Source: Azoarcus sp. CIB (GTDB lineage Bacteria; Pseudomonadota; Gammaproteobacteria; Burkholderiales; Rhodocyclaceae). From it: a DNA stretch of 64,000 nucleotides. The stretch covers positions 3,410,001-3,474,000 of the forward strand of contig NZ_CP011072.1 in assembly GCF_001190925.1 (NCBI RefSeq), written 5' to 3'. Under the pieces are notes generated by a model. It saw only the letters and a list, made by a program, of their open reading frames with translations. It ran no database searches and was not told the DNA's origin. This document shows, piece after piece, positions 1 through 9,053 of the stretch (its first letter is position 1; every line of letters begins with the position of its first letter). The translations under genes were made by a program, and so were the position numbers.

Positions 1-750
1 GGGATCGATCTCGCGAACGCGCACATCGGACGGAACGGTCACGATCGATCCGGTGCGCAGGCGGTTGATGTTATTCCCTTCGAAGGCGTCGGGATTCTCG
101 CGAAACAGGGCGATGAGCATCTGATCGAGGCTGGCGCCTTCGGGCCGGTTCGCCTCGGCGATACGATGAAGCGTATCGCCCTTCCTGATCTCATGGTGCT
201 CGCCGCCAGTCCTGGCCGCCTGGCCTGCAGCCGGCGCCTGGCCTGCAGCCGGCGCCTGGTTTGCGGCCGGCGCCCTGCGCTGAGTCGACGCGGCCGGAGC
301 TGCAAGCGGTGCAGCGACCGGAGCCGCTCCGCGCCCGGCGGCGGAAGCCGGGGCGCCTGCCGGCACGGGATCGAGCAGGAAGGTGTATTCGCGCATTAAC
401 CGTCCGGACGCCCAGTTCAGTTCGATCAGGAGATCGACGAACGGGTCGTTGAACGGCCTGTCGCTGGTGATCTTGACAACGGAACGGCTGCCCCTGCGCT
501 CCACCGCGAAGCGCAGCCCCGATATTGCAGCGGTATATTGAAGACTTGCCTGACGGAATGCTTCGGGCGGAGCGACGCGCGCCGAAAGCGACTGTAGCTC
601 CTCATTACTCGCATTCAGCTCGACCTCTGCCCTGAGCGGCTGTCCGATGCCGCTGAAAACATGGATCGAACCGAGTCCGGCTGCATTGCTGCCTAGTGGG
701 AGCATGGCGATCGCCGTCGCGATCAGGGAAGCCTTGATCGATGTCTTCAT
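1..750 (-). CDS. fimV: FimV N-terminal part (partial, runs off left edge)
   Basis: Only the first 250 codons are present; the gene continues past the window edge. FimV is an inner-membrane, peptidoglycan-binding hub for polar type IV pili and type II secretion in pseudomonads. Visible are a signal peptide (about residues 1-24), the conserved FimV N-terminal domain opening GLGSIHVFSGIGQPL, an Ala/Pro-rich linker with APAAGQ repeats (about 160-178) and a LysM fold (about 186-240, HEIRKGDTLHRIAEANRPEG). Two ATG codons are adjacent; the second sits 5 nt after AAGG and was chosen. It lies downstream of asd on the same strand, the usual order in betaproteobacteria. The name is secure for this part; the missing C-terminal TPR region cannot be checked. 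Confidence 0.88.
   Translation of the reverse strand, partial: MKTSIKASLIATAIAMLPLGSNAAGLGSIHVFSGIGQPLRAEVELNASNEELQSLSARVAPPEAFRQASLQYTAAISGLRFAVERRGSRSVVKITSDRPFNDPFVDLLIELNWASGRLMREYTFLLDPVPAGAPASAAGRGAAPVAAPLAAPAASTQRRAPAANQAPAAGQAPAAGQAARTGGEHHEIRKGDTLHRIAEANRPEGASLDQMLIALFRENPDAFEGNNINRLRTGSIVTVPSDVRVREIDP
223..277. repeat. 18-bp tandem repeat inside fimV linker
   Basis: Two perfect 18-bp copies (gcctgcagccggcgcctg) and a third, degenerate one lie in frame and encode the APAAGQ units of the FimV linker. Because the unit is a multiple of three, copy-number change would alter linker length without a frameshift. Confidence 0.75.
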
Positions 751-863
751 CATTGCCTTATCATCCGCACCCTAGTCTGGGTACCAAACTGCGTGGAATA
801 TGGACGTCGCGGACGCGGCCGGGCATCCGTCATGCCCCGGCAATCTAACATTTTGTTTAAGTT

Positions 864-888
864 TTGGCAGCAATTCTTTAATTGCCAA
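864..888. promoter_or_regulatory. AT-rich fimV upstream region with inverted TTGGCA/TGCCAA
   Basis: The spacer between asd and fimV has an AT-rich core, unlike its surroundings, with perfect inverted hexamers TTGGCA and TGCCAA separated by 13 nt. It is placed where a fimV promoter or operator would be. No convincing -35/-10 pair can be assigned, so the role is a guess. Confidence 0.3.
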
Positions 889-948
889 GACTATTTTCCA
901 AGCCGCGAATACCAGCATCCTGCCTTGAGGACCAACGCATAGGACATG

Positions 949-975
949 GGAAACGGCGATGCGAACGCCGTTTCC
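949..975 (-). terminator. Hairpin after asd
   Basis: A perfect 10-bp stem (ggaaacggcg / cgccgtttcc) with a 7-nt loop lies just after the asd stop codon. There is no clear T-run on the minus strand, so it is either a weak intrinsic terminator or an mRNA-stabilising hairpin separating asd from fimV. Confidence 0.5.
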
Positions 976-989
976 TCATGTCATGACGA

Positions 990-2123
990 TCAGCGATCGA
1001 GAAGGATCCGCAGCATGCGGCGCAGGGGTTCGGCAGCCCCCCACAGCAGCTGGTCGCCGACGGTGAAGGCGCCGAGGTATTCGGGCCCCATCGCCATCTT
1101 GTGCAGACGGCCGACGGGGACCGTCAGGGTGCCGGTGACGGCCGCCGGGGTCAGTTCGCGCTCCGAGATCTCACGCTCGTTGGGCACGACTTTTACCCAG
1201 TCGTTGGCCTGCGCGATGATGTCGCTGACCTCGTCGAGCGGCACGTCCTTGCGCAGCTTGATCGTGAGGCCCTGCGAGTGGCAGCGCATCGCGCCGATGC
1301 GTACGCACAGACCATCAATCGGAATGCTGCCAGGGCTGCGGAAGGCGGGCCGGCCGAGGATCTTGTTGCATTCGGCGCCCCCCTTCCACTCCTCCTTCGA
1401 CTGGCCGTTGTCGACCGGCACGTCGATCCACGGGATCAGGCTGCCGGCGAGCGCCGTGCCGCGGAAATTCTTGACGGGAAAATCCCCCGAACGCATGGTC
1501 GCGGCGACCTTGCGGTCAATGTCGAGGATCGCGGACGCAGGATCGGCCAGTTCCGTCTTGACCGCATCGTGCAGCGCACCCATCTGGGCGAGCAGCTCGC
1601 GCATGTTTTGCGCGCCAGCGCCGGAGGCAGCCTGATAGGTCATGGCCGACACCCATTCCACCAGGTCATTCTGGAACAGGCCACCGAGGCCCATCAGCAT
1701 CAGGGAGACGGTACAGTTGCCCCCGATCCAGTCGCGGCCGCCCTTCACGAGCGAATCCTTGATCACGTTCATATTGACCGGATCCAGGATGATCACCGCG
1801 TTGTCTTCCATGCGCAGGGCGCTTGCGGCGTCGATCCAGTGCCCCTTCCAGCCGGAGGCACGCAGCTTCGGATAGACGGACTTGGTGTAGTCGCCGCCCT
1901 GGCAGGTGATCACAATGTCCATCTGCTTGAGCATGTCGATGTTCGACGCATCCTGCAGCGGCAGTGCAGCTTCCTTGCCGCCGAAAGCGGGCGGCTTGCC
2001 ACCGGCTGCGGACGTCGAGAAATACACCGGCTCGATGTGGGCAAAGTCGCCCTCCTCGACCATGCGCTGCATCAGCACGGAACCAACCATGCCACGCCAA
2101 CCGACCAGACCAACCTTGTTCAT
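990..2123 (-). CDS. asd: Aspartate-semialdehyde dehydrogenase
   Basis: Reduces aspartyl phosphate to aspartate semialdehyde with NADPH, the branch point to lysine/diaminopimelate, threonine and methionine; cytoplasmic. The 377-residue protein has the N-terminal NADP-binding motif [11 protein letters not shown] (5-15), the catalytic cysteine in GGNCTVSL (C137) and the acid/base histidine in AMRCHSQ (H282), all as in the Gram-negative enzyme of usual length. The ATG is preceded by GAGG 8 nt upstream. It is 27 bp downstream of leuB on the same strand and is probably the last gene of the leuC-leuD-leuB-asd unit, a conserved betaproteobacterial arrangement. Confidence 0.97.
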   Translation of the reverse strand: MNKVGLVGWRGMVGSVLMQRMVEEGDFAHIEPVYFSTSAAGGKPPAFGGKEAALPLQDASNIDMLKQMDIVITCQGGDYTKSVYPKLRASGWKGHWIDAASALRMEDNAVIILDPVNMNVIKDSLVKGGRDWIGGNCTVSLMLMGLGGLFQNDLVEWVSAMTYQAASGAGAQNMRELLAQMGALHDAVKTELADPASAILDIDRKVAATMRSGDFPVKNFRGTALAGSLIPWIDVPVDNGQSKEEWKGGAECNKILGRPAFRSPGSIPIDGLCVRIGAMRCHSQGLTIKLRKDVPLDEVSDIIAQANDWVKVVPNEREISERELTPAAVTGTLTVPVGRLHKMAMGPEYLGAFTVGDQLLWGAAEPLRRMLRILLDR

Positions 2124-2150
2124 TTGCTATACCTCGAATTGCCAAAAATC

Positions 2151-3203
2151 TCAGAGCGCGGCCAGAACGGCATCGCCCATCTGCTTCGTGCCCACCTTCG
2201 TCGTACCCGGCTCGTAGATGTCGCCGGTGCGATACCCCTGAGCGAGAACCGTCTTCACGGCCGTCTCGACGCGCGCAGCGGCGGCCTCGTTATTGAACGT
2301 ATAGCGCAGCATCATCGCCGCCGACAGGATCGTCGCAAGCGGGTTCGCCACGCCCTTGCCGGCGATGTCCGGGGCCGAGCCGTGCGAGGGTTCGTAGAGC
2401 CCCTTGTTGTTCGCGTCCAGCGAGGCCGACGGTAGCATGCCGATCGACCCGGTGAGCATCGACGCCTCGTCCGACAGGATGTCGCCGAACATGTTGCCGG
2501 TGACCATCACATCGAACTGCTTGGGCGCACGGACGAGCTGCATCGCGGCGTTGTCCACGAGCATGTGGGTGAGCTCGACGTCGGGATACTCGGGCGAGAG
2601 CTCGGTCATCACGTCGCGCCACAGCTGCGTGGTTTCCAGCACGTTCATCTTGTCGACCGAGCACAGGCGCTTGTTGCGCTTGCGGGCGGCCTCGAAGGCG
2701 ACGCGGCCGATGCGGCGGATCTCGGACTCGGTGTAGTGCATCGTGTTGAAGCCGTAGCGCTCGCCATTACGGTTCTCGATGCCGCGCGGCTGACCGAAGT
2801 AGATGTCGCCGGTGAGTTCGCGCACGATCAGGATATCCAGGCCCGACACGATCTCGGGCTTGAGCGTGGAGGCATTCGCAAGTTCGGGATACAGGATCGC
2901 CGGACGCAGATTGGCGAACAGGCAAAGATCCTTGCGGATGCCCAGCAGGCCGCGCTCCGGGCGCTGTTCGCGCGGCAGGCTGTCCCACTTCGGGCCGCCG
3001 ACGGCACCGAGCAGCACGGCATCGGCCTCGCGCGCGAGCTTGCGCGTCGCTTCCGGATACGGATCGCCGGTCGCATCGACCGCGGCGCCGCCCAGCAGGG
3101 CCTCTTCCAGTTCGAATTTCAGGTCCAGCGCTTCGATCACGCGGACGGCTTCGGCCATGATTTCCGGACCGATCCCGTCGCCCGGCAGAACACAAATCTT
3201 CAT
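2151..3203 (-). CDS. leuB: 3-Isopropylmalate dehydrogenase
   Basis: Oxidatively decarboxylates 3-isopropylmalate to 2-oxoisocaproate with NAD+, the third step committed to leucine. The 350 residues include the N-terminal [10 protein letters not shown] motif, the substrate-binding arginines in the LRPAI and [11 protein letters not shown] regions, the catalytic Tyr/Lys stretch, and the metal/NAD-binding [14 protein letters not shown] and [14 protein letters not shown] motifs near the C-terminus. An AGGAG box lies about 10 nt before the ATG. It follows leuD by 34 bp and precedes asd, so it is read as part of one leucine operon. Confidence 0.97.
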   Translation of the reverse strand: MKICVLPGDGIGPEIMAEAVRVIEALDLKFELEEALLGGAAVDATGDPYPEATRKLAREADAVLLGAVGGPKWDSLPREQRPERGLLGIRKDLCLFANLRPAILYPELANASTLKPEIVSGLDILIVRELTGDIYFGQPRGIENRNGERYGFNTMHYTESEIRRIGRVAFEAARKRNKRLCSVDKMNVLETTQLWRDVMTELSPEYPDVELTHMLVDNAAMQLVRAPKQFDVMVTGNMFGDILSDEASMLTGSIGMLPSASLDANNKGLYEPSHGSAPDIAGKGVANPLATILSAAMMLRYTFNNEAAAARVETAVKTVLAQGYRTGDIYEPGTTKVGTKQMGDAVLAAL

Positions 3204-3237
3204 CAGCAGGTTTCTCCTGGTGCCCTTGCAGCGCTGC

Positions 3238-3876
3238 TCAGGCGAAATAATAGGGGTGCTCGGCGCGGCGCTTTTCCTCGAAAGCGCGGATCTTGTCGGC
3301 GTGGCGCAGCGTCAGGCCGATGTCGTCCCAACCATTCAGCAGGCACTCCTTGCGGAACGCATCCACGTCGAACCTGACGGTCGTGCCGTCTGGGCGGGCG
3401 ACGGTCTGCGCCGCCAGATCGACGACTAGGCGGTAGCCTTCGGCCGCCTCGCACTGACGGAAGAGCTCGTCGACCTGCGCGGCCGGCAGCACGATGGGCA
3501 ACACGCCGTTCTTGAAGCTGTTGTTGAAGAAGATGTCGGCGAAGCTCGTGCCGATCAGCACGCGGAAGCCGTAGTCCTCGAGAGCCCAGGGCGCGTGCTC
3601 GCGCGAGCTGCCACAACCGAAGTTGTCACGGGTGAGCAGGATCTGCGCCCCCTGGTAGCGCGCCTTGTTCAGCACGAAATCGGGATTCATCGGTCGGCCG
3701 CTGCAATCCTGCCCCGGCTCGCCGTGATCGAGGTAACGCCATTCGTCGAAGAGGTTCGGACCGAAGCCGCTGCGTTTGATCGACTTCAGGAACTGCTTGG
3801 GGATGATCGCGTCGGTGTCGACGTTCGCACGATCGAGCGGTACGGCCAGCGCGTCGAGTGTGGTAAACGGTTTCAT
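3238..3876 (-). CDS. leuD: 3-Isopropylmalate dehydratase small subunit
   Basis: Small (swivel-domain) subunit that pairs with LeuC to isomerise 2-isopropylmalate to 3-isopropylmalate. The 212-residue length and the motifs [13 protein letters not shown] (20-32), [20 protein letters not shown] and [12 protein letters not shown] are characteristic of LeuD. It starts 75 bp after the leuC stop. In some relatives a tiny entericidin-like gene sits in that gap, but none is visible here. Cotranscription with leuC and leuB is inferred from orientation and spacing. Confidence 0.96.
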   Translation of the reverse strand: MKPFTTLDALAVPLDRANVDTDAIIPKQFLKSIKRSGFGPNLFDEWRYLDHGEPGQDCSGRPMNPDFVLNKARYQGAQILLTRDNFGCGSSREHAPWALEDYGFRVLIGTSFADIFFNNSFKNGVLPIVLPAAQVDELFRQCEAAEGYRLVVDLAAQTVARPDGTTVRFDVDAFRKECLLNGWDDIGLTLRHADKIRAFEEKRRAEHPYYFA

Positions 3877-3951
3877 TCTTTCACTACCCTCTGGATGGCC
3901 CGGCCATCCCAGTCAATATCGGTCGTCGGCGCGCCCTCGCGCCGGATGAAT

Positions 3952-5361
3952 TCAGGAAAGCTCGCGAACATCCACGAAGCGCCCGGCCACCGCCGCGGCG
4001 GCTGCCATCGCGGGGCTGACGAGATGCGTACGGCCGCCCGCGCCCTGGCGCCCTTCGAAATTGCGGTTCGAGGTCGAGGCGCAATGCTCGCCCGGCTCGA
4101 GACGGTCCGCGTTCATCGCAAGGCACATTGAGCACCCCGGCTCGCGCCACTCGAAGCCCGCCTCGATGAAGATCTTATCGAGGCCTTCAGTTTCAGCCTG
4201 GCGCTTCACGAGGCCCGAACCGGGCACGACCAGGACGCGCTTGACGCTCGCCGCCTTCTTGCGCCCCTTGGCGACCGCTGCGGCTTCGCGCAGGTCTTCG
4301 ATGCGCGAGTTCGTGCACGACCCGATGAACACCTGATCCACCGGGATCTCGCTGATCGGCGTATTCGGTGCGAGGCCCATGTACTTGAGCGCGCGCTCGA
4401 CGCCTTCGCGCTTGACCGGATCGGCGATCTTCGCCGGATCCGGCACGCAGCCGGCCACGGTCTCGACCATCTCGGGCGAGGTGCCCCAGGTGACCTGCGG
4501 CAGGATTTCCGAGGCGGAAATTTCGATGACGCGATCGAAACGCGCCCCCTCATCGGACTTCAGCGTCCGCCAATAGGCTGCCGCCTTGTCCAGGAGCTCG
4601 CCCTTGGGCGCGAAGGTCTTGTCGCGGAGGTAGTCGATCGTGATGTCGTCGACACCGATCAAACCGGCACGCGCGCCCGCCTCGATCGCCATGTTGCACA
4701 GGGTCATGCGACCTTCCATCGTCAGCGCGCGGATCGCGCTGCCGCCGAACTCGATCGCGTAACCCGTTCCGCCTGCAGTCCCAATGCGCCCGATCACGGC
4801 GAGCGCGATGTCCTTCGCGTAAACGCCACGCCCGAGCTTGCCGTCGACCTTCACCAGCATGGTCTTCGATTTCTTCTGCAGCAGGCACTGCGTCGCCATC
4901 ACGTGCTCGACCTCCGACGTACCGATGCCATGCGCCAGACAGGCGAACGCGCCGTGCGTGGAGGTGTGCGAATCACCGCAAACGACGGTCATGCCGGGCA
5001 GCGTGACGCCATTCTCGGGCCCGATCACATGAACGATGCCCTGGCGTGAGTCCTTAAACGGAAAATAGGCCAGCGCACCGACCTCGCGGATGTTCGCGTC
5101 CAGCGTCTCGACCTGCTGGCGCGAGACCGGATCCTCGATGCCCCTTTCCCAGTGATCGGTCGGCGTATTGTGATCGGCGGTCGCGACGATCGAACTCACG
5201 CGCCACGGCTTGCGCCCGGCGAGCTTGAGGCCTTCGAAGGCCTGCGGGCTGGTTACCTCGTGTACCAGGTGGCGGTCGATATAAATAAGCGCAGTACCGT
5301 CGGCCTCCTGATGGACGACATGACTGGACCACAACTTTTCGTACAGCGTCTGGGCTTCCAT
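3952..5361 (-). CDS. leuC: 3-Isopropylmalate dehydratase large subunit
   Basis: Aconitase-family [4Fe-4S] subunit of isopropylmalate isomerase, second step of leucine synthesis. The 469-residue protein opens [15 protein letters not shown], contains [13 protein letters not shown] and the cluster-binding cysteines in GSCTNSR and GCSMCLAMN, and ends in the usual [20 protein letters not shown] region. An in-frame TTG lies 24 nt further upstream, but the ATG gives the normal family length and N-terminus and was chosen. First gene of the leu unit; the 80 bp upstream separate it from an M48 protease gene on the same strand. Confidence 0.96.
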   Translation of the reverse strand: MEAQTLYEKLWSSHVVHQEADGTALIYIDRHLVHEVTSPQAFEGLKLAGRKPWRVSSIVATADHNTPTDHWERGIEDPVSRQQVETLDANIREVGALAYFPFKDSRQGIVHVIGPENGVTLPGMTVVCGDSHTSTHGAFACLAHGIGTSEVEHVMATQCLLQKKSKTMLVKVDGKLGRGVYAKDIALAVIGRIGTAGGTGYAIEFGGSAIRALTMEGRMTLCNMAIEAGARAGLIGVDDITIDYLRDKTFAPKGELLDKAAAYWRTLKSDEGARFDRVIEISASEILPQVTWGTSPEMVETVAGCVPDPAKIADPVKREGVERALKYMGLAPNTPISEIPVDQVFIGSCTNSRIEDLREAAAVAKGRKKAASVKRVLVVPGSGLVKRQAETEGLDKIFIEAGFEWREPGCSMCLAMNADRLEPGEHCASTSNRNFEGRQGAGGRTHLVSPAMAAAAAVAGRFVDVRELS

Positions 5362-5441
5362 CCAATAAATCCCGCGGAAAGACAAGGAAAGGGTCTTTGA
5401 TTATTTCACACGCGTCGCCAACTGGATAGGCAGCGCCCCGC

Positions 5442-6257
5442 TCAACGGCGCGCCTGCTCGTAGAGCGGCATGACCCGCTGGGCGTATTCTCCGAGATCCT
5501 TGCGCCTCGTGTCGTGCCCGGGGTGAGTCGAAAGCCACTGCGGCGGGCCGCCGTTCGAGCGCGAGCCCATCTTATCCCAGAGGCTGACGGCGGCCCGCGG
5601 GTCGTAGCCCGCACGTGCCGCAAGCTCGACGCCGATGCGATCAGCCTCGGTTTCATGCAGACGCGAATTCGGCAGCTCGAAGGTCACCTTGCCGACCATG
5701 CCCATCAGATCCGTACCGAGCTGTCCGACGCCGAGGATCGCGCCCGCCACGGACGCCCCCACGCTGGTCACCATTGCCTTCGAAATCTGCTCGCGCGAAT
5801 GCTCCCGCAGGGCGTGCGCGATCTCGTGGCCCATCACCGCAGCGAGTTCGTCATCGGTGAGTTTCAGCTGATCGATGAGGCCGGAGTAAACTGCCATTTT
5901 GCCCCCCGCCATGCACCAGGCATTGAGCTCATCGGAGCGGATCACATTGACCTCCCATTGCCACTGCGCTGCATCCCGGCGGAACACGACGGACTGGGGA
6001 ATCAGGCGACTGGAGATTGCGCGCACGCGCGCGAGCTGCGCCGGATCGCGGTTGAGCACGCCCTTCTGGCGCGCCTCGCCGATCACTTGCTGATACTGTT
6101 TACCCGAGGCCTGCTCGATCTCAGCCGCCGACACCATCATCATCTGGCCACGATCGACGCCCACGGCACCACCCCCGGTCGTCTGCACCGTCTGGCAGCC
6201 AGACGTGAGCCACACAGCCGCCGCAACCAACACCATCGTCCCAAATCGACGCCTCAT
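5442..6257 (-). CDS. M48-family metalloprotease, lipoprotein
   Basis: 271 residues with a lipoprotein signal (lipobox LTSGC, Cys about 21), so probably anchored in the envelope facing the periplasm. The zinc site HEIAH in VMGHEIAHALREHS and the third ligand in HETEADRIG place it in the M48 family of the LoiP/YggG/BepA kind, proposed to act in outer-membrane protein quality control. The open frame extends upstream into the transporter gene, but the ATG preceded by AGGAGGGG and directly followed by the lipoprotein signal is the start. It overlaps the transporter stop codon (ATGA), implying translational coupling. The exact substrate is unknown. Confidence 0.88.
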   Translation of the reverse strand: MRRRFGTMVLVAAAVWLTSGCQTVQTTGGGAVGVDRGQMMMVSAAEIEQASGKQYQQVIGEARQKGVLNRDPAQLARVRAISSRLIPQSVVFRRDAAQWQWEVNVIRSDELNAWCMAGGKMAVYSGLIDQLKLTDDELAAVMGHEIAHALREHSREQISKAMVTSVGASVAGAILGVGQLGTDLMGMVGKVTFELPNSRLHETEADRIGVELAARAGYDPRAAVSLWDKMGSRSNGGPPQWLSTHPGHDTRRKDLGEYAQRVMPLYEQARR

Positions 6258-7435
6258 CCAACCCCTCCTTTCGTCATCGACTCCGCACCGCTGCGCCAGC
6301 CCAGTACCAGCCAGGCGAGGCCTGCCAGTGCGAACAGCGAACCCAGAGTATAGGTCCACGCCGGCCCCACGGTTTCCCACGTAAATCCGCTCACAAGCCC
6401 GCCTAGCATCCCGCCCGCACCGAAGGAAATGCTTCCGTAGAGGGCCTGCCCGTGCGACTGCAGCTTGCCGCGAAACCACTGGTTCACCGCCGCGATCGCC
6501 GCCGCATGGTAGGCGCCGAAGGTTGCTCCGTGCAGCAGCTGGGCGAACACCAGCACCGCAAGCGACCCGACGCCCCAGCCGATCGCAGCGAAACGCACGA
6601 CGGCGCACGCAAACGCGAAGACCAGGATCGCACGCATCGAATACCGGCGCAGCAGCCGCGGCATGACCATGAAGACCACGATCTCCGCGACCACGCCCAG
6701 CGACCACATCCAGCCGACCACCGACTTGTCGTAACCGTGATCGACGAGGAATATCGAATAGAACACGTATAGCGCGCCATGCGCCGCTGACATCAGGAAA
6801 CAGGCCACCAGGAGCGCCCGAACCTCGGGGCGCCGGAGCGTCTCATGCAGACTTGCGCTCTCGCGATGGGCGAGCGGTCGCGCGGCCTCGGGCAATGCCG
6901 CCGCGCACAAGGCGATCGCCGCGAGGATTGCCGCAGTGACCCACAGCACCGAATCGAGCGGGAGGAAATCGAGCATGTGTCCGAGCCCGAGCACCGCGGC
7001 GATGAACCCGACCGATCCCCACACGCGGATATTGGCGTATTGCCCCGAATGCGCGCCCAGATGGGCGAACGTCAGGCTCTCGACCAGCGGCAGAGCGGCA
7101 CTCCAGAAGAAAGCCATCAGGGCCATGGCCAGGAACAACCCTTCGAAACGCGTCGTGAAGAAGAAGACGCAAAAGCCGACGAGGCTCGCCCACGCCGACA
7201 AGCGGATGATGGTGAGCCGCTGGCCAAAGTGCTCCGCAAGCCAGCCCCACATGTTCGGAGCAAGCACGCGCATCACCTGCATCAACGACATCAACAGCGC
7301 GATGTCGGTCGCCGACAGCGCGATCGACTGCAGGTAGAGCGTGAAATAGGGCGAAAAGGCGCCGACGAACGCGAAATAGGAGAAGTAGTAGGCGGAGAGT
7401 CGCCAGTAAGGGACCACTGCGACGCCCGGGTGCAA
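6254..7435 (-). CDS. MFS transporter (PPP/HcaT-like family)
   Basis: About 390 residues with twelve hydrophobic spans. The start PYWRLSAYYFSYFAFVGAF and an early Q-x-M-R-V-L-A-P-N-M-W-G-W loop are typical of the MFS_1-like branch that includes E. coli HcaT and LacY-related permeases; the substrate cannot be read from sequence. The N-terminus is uncertain: the longest frame opens with TTG, and a GTG 18 nt downstream fits the family N-terminus equally well; neither has a strong ribosome site. Its stop overlaps the start of the M48 lipoprotein gene. It lies downstream of aroC on the same strand. Confidence 0.85.
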   Translation of the reverse strand: MHPGVAVVPYWRLSAYYFSYFAFVGAFSPYFTLYLQSIALSATDIALLMSLMQVMRVLAPNMWGWLAEHFGQRLTIIRLSAWASLVGFCVFFFTTRFEGLFLAMALMAFFWSAALPLVESLTFAHLGAHSGQYANIRVWGSVGFIAAVLGLGHMLDFLPLDSVLWVTAAILAAIALCAAALPEAARPLAHRESASLHETLRRPEVRALLVACFLMSAAHGALYVFYSIFLVDHGYDKSVVGWMWSLGVVAEIVVFMVMPRLLRRYSMRAILVFAFACAVVRFAAIGWGVGSLAVLVFAQLLHGATFGAYHAAAIAAVNQWFRGKLQSHGQALYGSISFGAGGMLGGLVSGFTWETVGPAWTYTLGSLFALAGLAWLVLGWRSGAESMTKGGVG

Positions 7436-7501
7436 TTCAGGCCCGTGCGGCCCTATGACCGGCGACGGCCACGTTACTCGACACCGAAAATCCCGCTCCG
7501 C

Positions 7502-8635
7502 TCACGCACGCGGTGGCGAGACGCGCTGCACACCCTGCGGCGCCAACCGTGCGATCCTGGGCGTTTCGGTCGTCACATCCCCGCATTGTGCGCGATGGCG
7601 CAACGCATGATCCATCAGGACGATCGCGAGCATCGCCTCGGCGATCGGGGTTGCACGGATACCGACACAGGGGTCATGCCGCCCGTGCGTATTCACGATC
7701 ACGGGATTGCCCTGCTTGTCGATCGAGCGGCGATCGAGACGGATGCTGGAGGTCGGCTTCACCGCCATGCTCACGATGATGTCTTGACCGCTGGAAATGC
7801 CGCCGAGGACGCCGCCCGCGTTGTTCGTCAGGTAGCCCTCTGGCGTCATCTCGTCGGAATGCTCGGTGCCGTGCTGCGTCACGCATTCGAAGCCGGCGCC
7901 GATCTCGACACCCTTCACGGCATTGATACCCATCATCGCATAGGCAATGTCGGCGTCGAGCCGGTCATAGACGGGTTCGCCCCAGCCCACCGGAACGCCC
8001 GTAGCGACGACGTCGATACGCGCGCCGACGGAATCGCCGGACTTGCGCAACTCGTCCATGTAGGCCTCAAGTTGCGGAACGATTCCGGCGTTGGGCGCGA
8101 AGAACGGGTTACGCGAAACCTCGTCCCAGCTTTCGAAGGGGATCGGGATGGGGCCGAGCTGCGACATGAAGCCGCGGATCACGATACCGTAGCGCTCTTG
8201 CAGCCATTTCCGCGCGATCGCGCCGGCAGCCACCCGCACCGCCGTCTCGCGCGCAGACGAACGACCGCCCCCGCGATAGTCGCGAATCCCGTATTTCTGC
8301 CAGTACTCGTAGTCGGCATGTCCGGGGCGGAACGTCTCGGAGATGTTGCCGTAGTCGCGCGAGCGTTGATCCTGGTTGCGGATCAGGAGCGCGATCGGCG
8401 TACCGGTCGTCACCCCCTCGAACACTCCCGACAGGATCTCCACCTCGTCCGGCTCACGGCGCTGGGTCACATGCCGCGAGGTACCCGGCTTGCGACGATC
8501 GAGCTCGACCTGGATCTCTTCGGCCGAAATCGGCAGCCCCGGCGGACACCCATCCACGACGCAGCCGATCGCGGGGCCGTGGGACTCACCGAAGGAGGTG
8601 ACACAAAAAAGCTTGCCTAGGGTGTTTCCGGACAT
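7502..8635 (-). CDS. aroC: Chorismate synthase
   Basis: Last step of the shikimate pathway: converts 5-enolpyruvylshikimate-3-phosphate to chorismate using reduced FMN. At 377 residues it is slightly longer than many family members. It carries the signature blocks [20 protein letters not shown] (14-33), [19 protein letters not shown] and GGISSGQDI, plus the conserved RPGHADY stretch. The start ATG directly precedes [19 protein letters not shown], matching the family. It follows ilvN on the same strand after a gap of about 100 bp that holds a small GC-rich hairpin. Confidence 0.97.
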   Translation of the reverse strand: MSGNTLGKLFCVTSFGESHGPAIGCVVDGCPPGLPISAEEIQVELDRRKPGTSRHVTQRREPDEVEILSGVFEGVTTGTPIALLIRNQDQRSRDYGNISETFRPGHADYEYWQKYGIRDYRGGGRSSARETAVRVAAGAIARKWLQERYGIVIRGFMSQLGPIPIPFESWDEVSRNPFFAPNAGIVPQLEAYMDELRKSGDSVGARIDVVATGVPVGWGEPVYDRLDADIAYAMMGINAVKGVEIGAGFECVTQHGTEHSDEMTPEGYLTNNAGGVLGGISSGQDIIVSMAVKPTSSIRLDRRSIDKQGNPVIVNTHGRHDPCVGIRATPIAEAMLAIVLMDHALRHRAQCGDVTTETPRIARLAPQGVQRVSPPRA

Positions 8636-8712
8636 CGCAATCTCGACCAGAACGTGAATCGGAAGGAGCTCTGCAGTTTAGCACAGCGCCGGCTGGCCCC
8701 TTCCGCAGGAGA

Positions 8713-8729
8713 CCGGGCGACGCGCCCGG
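8713..8729 (-). terminator. GC-rich hairpin after ilvN
   Basis: A 7-bp perfect stem (ccgggcg / cgcccgg) with a 3-nt loop lies just downstream of ilvN. It lacks a T-run, so it could be a weak terminator or a processing or pausing element between ilvBN and aroC. Confidence 0.35.
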
Positions 8730-8736
8730 ACCGGCA

Positions 8737-9051
8737 TCAATGGAAGAACTTCTCGAGACGCTCGAATATCTCGTGTTCGGTACCGTGACGGCGCACCGAA
8801 CGCACATCGACCAGCTTCTCGACCTGCAGCACCATCTGCTCAAGGCGCTGATCCTCGAACACCAGCAGCCAGATGCGACTGCGGCTCGTGTCCGACATCG
8901 GCATGCACAGGATGCCCTCGACGTTGAATGCCCTGCGGGCAAACAGATTGCAGATGTGGCTCATCACGCCAGGATGGTTATTCACTTCGAGCTCCAGCAC
9001 CACCTTGGCGAAACCACGTTGCGGCAAGGGTTCGGCGACTTGTTCGATCAT
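8737..9051 (-). CDS. ilvN: Acetolactate synthase small (regulatory) subunit
   Basis: 104-residue ACT-domain protein that confers valine feedback on the catalytic subunit. The segment VVLELEVNNHPGVMSHICNLFARRAFNVEGILCMP is a typical AHAS small-subunit ACT fold. The short length matches the E. coli IlvN form rather than the roughly 160-residue IlvH form. An upstream TTG overlapping the ilvB stop is in frame, but ATG has GGAGG 6 nt before it and is chosen, leaving 2 nt between the genes. It is cotranscribed and translationally close to ilvB. Confidence 0.94.
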   Translation of the reverse strand: MIEQVAEPLPQRGFAKVVLELEVNNHPGVMSHICNLFARRAFNVEGILCMPMSDTSRSRIWLLVFEDQRLEQMVLQVEKLVDVRSVRRHGTEHEIFERLEKFFH

Positions 9052-9053
9052 GC

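Noticed and set aside
200-280. Repeats near the left edge as a CRISPR array
   Set aside because: The units are contiguous 18-bp tandem repeats without spacers and are in frame within fimV.
1101-2435. Long plus-strand frame opposite asd and leuB
   Set aside because: Antisense shadow of high-GC coding sequence; residue make-up is His/Arg/Asp-rich, with no motif and no ribosome site.
6845-8620. 591-codon plus-strand frame opposite the transporter and aroC
   Set aside because: Shadow of two clearly coding minus-strand genes; composition is typical of an antisense reading.
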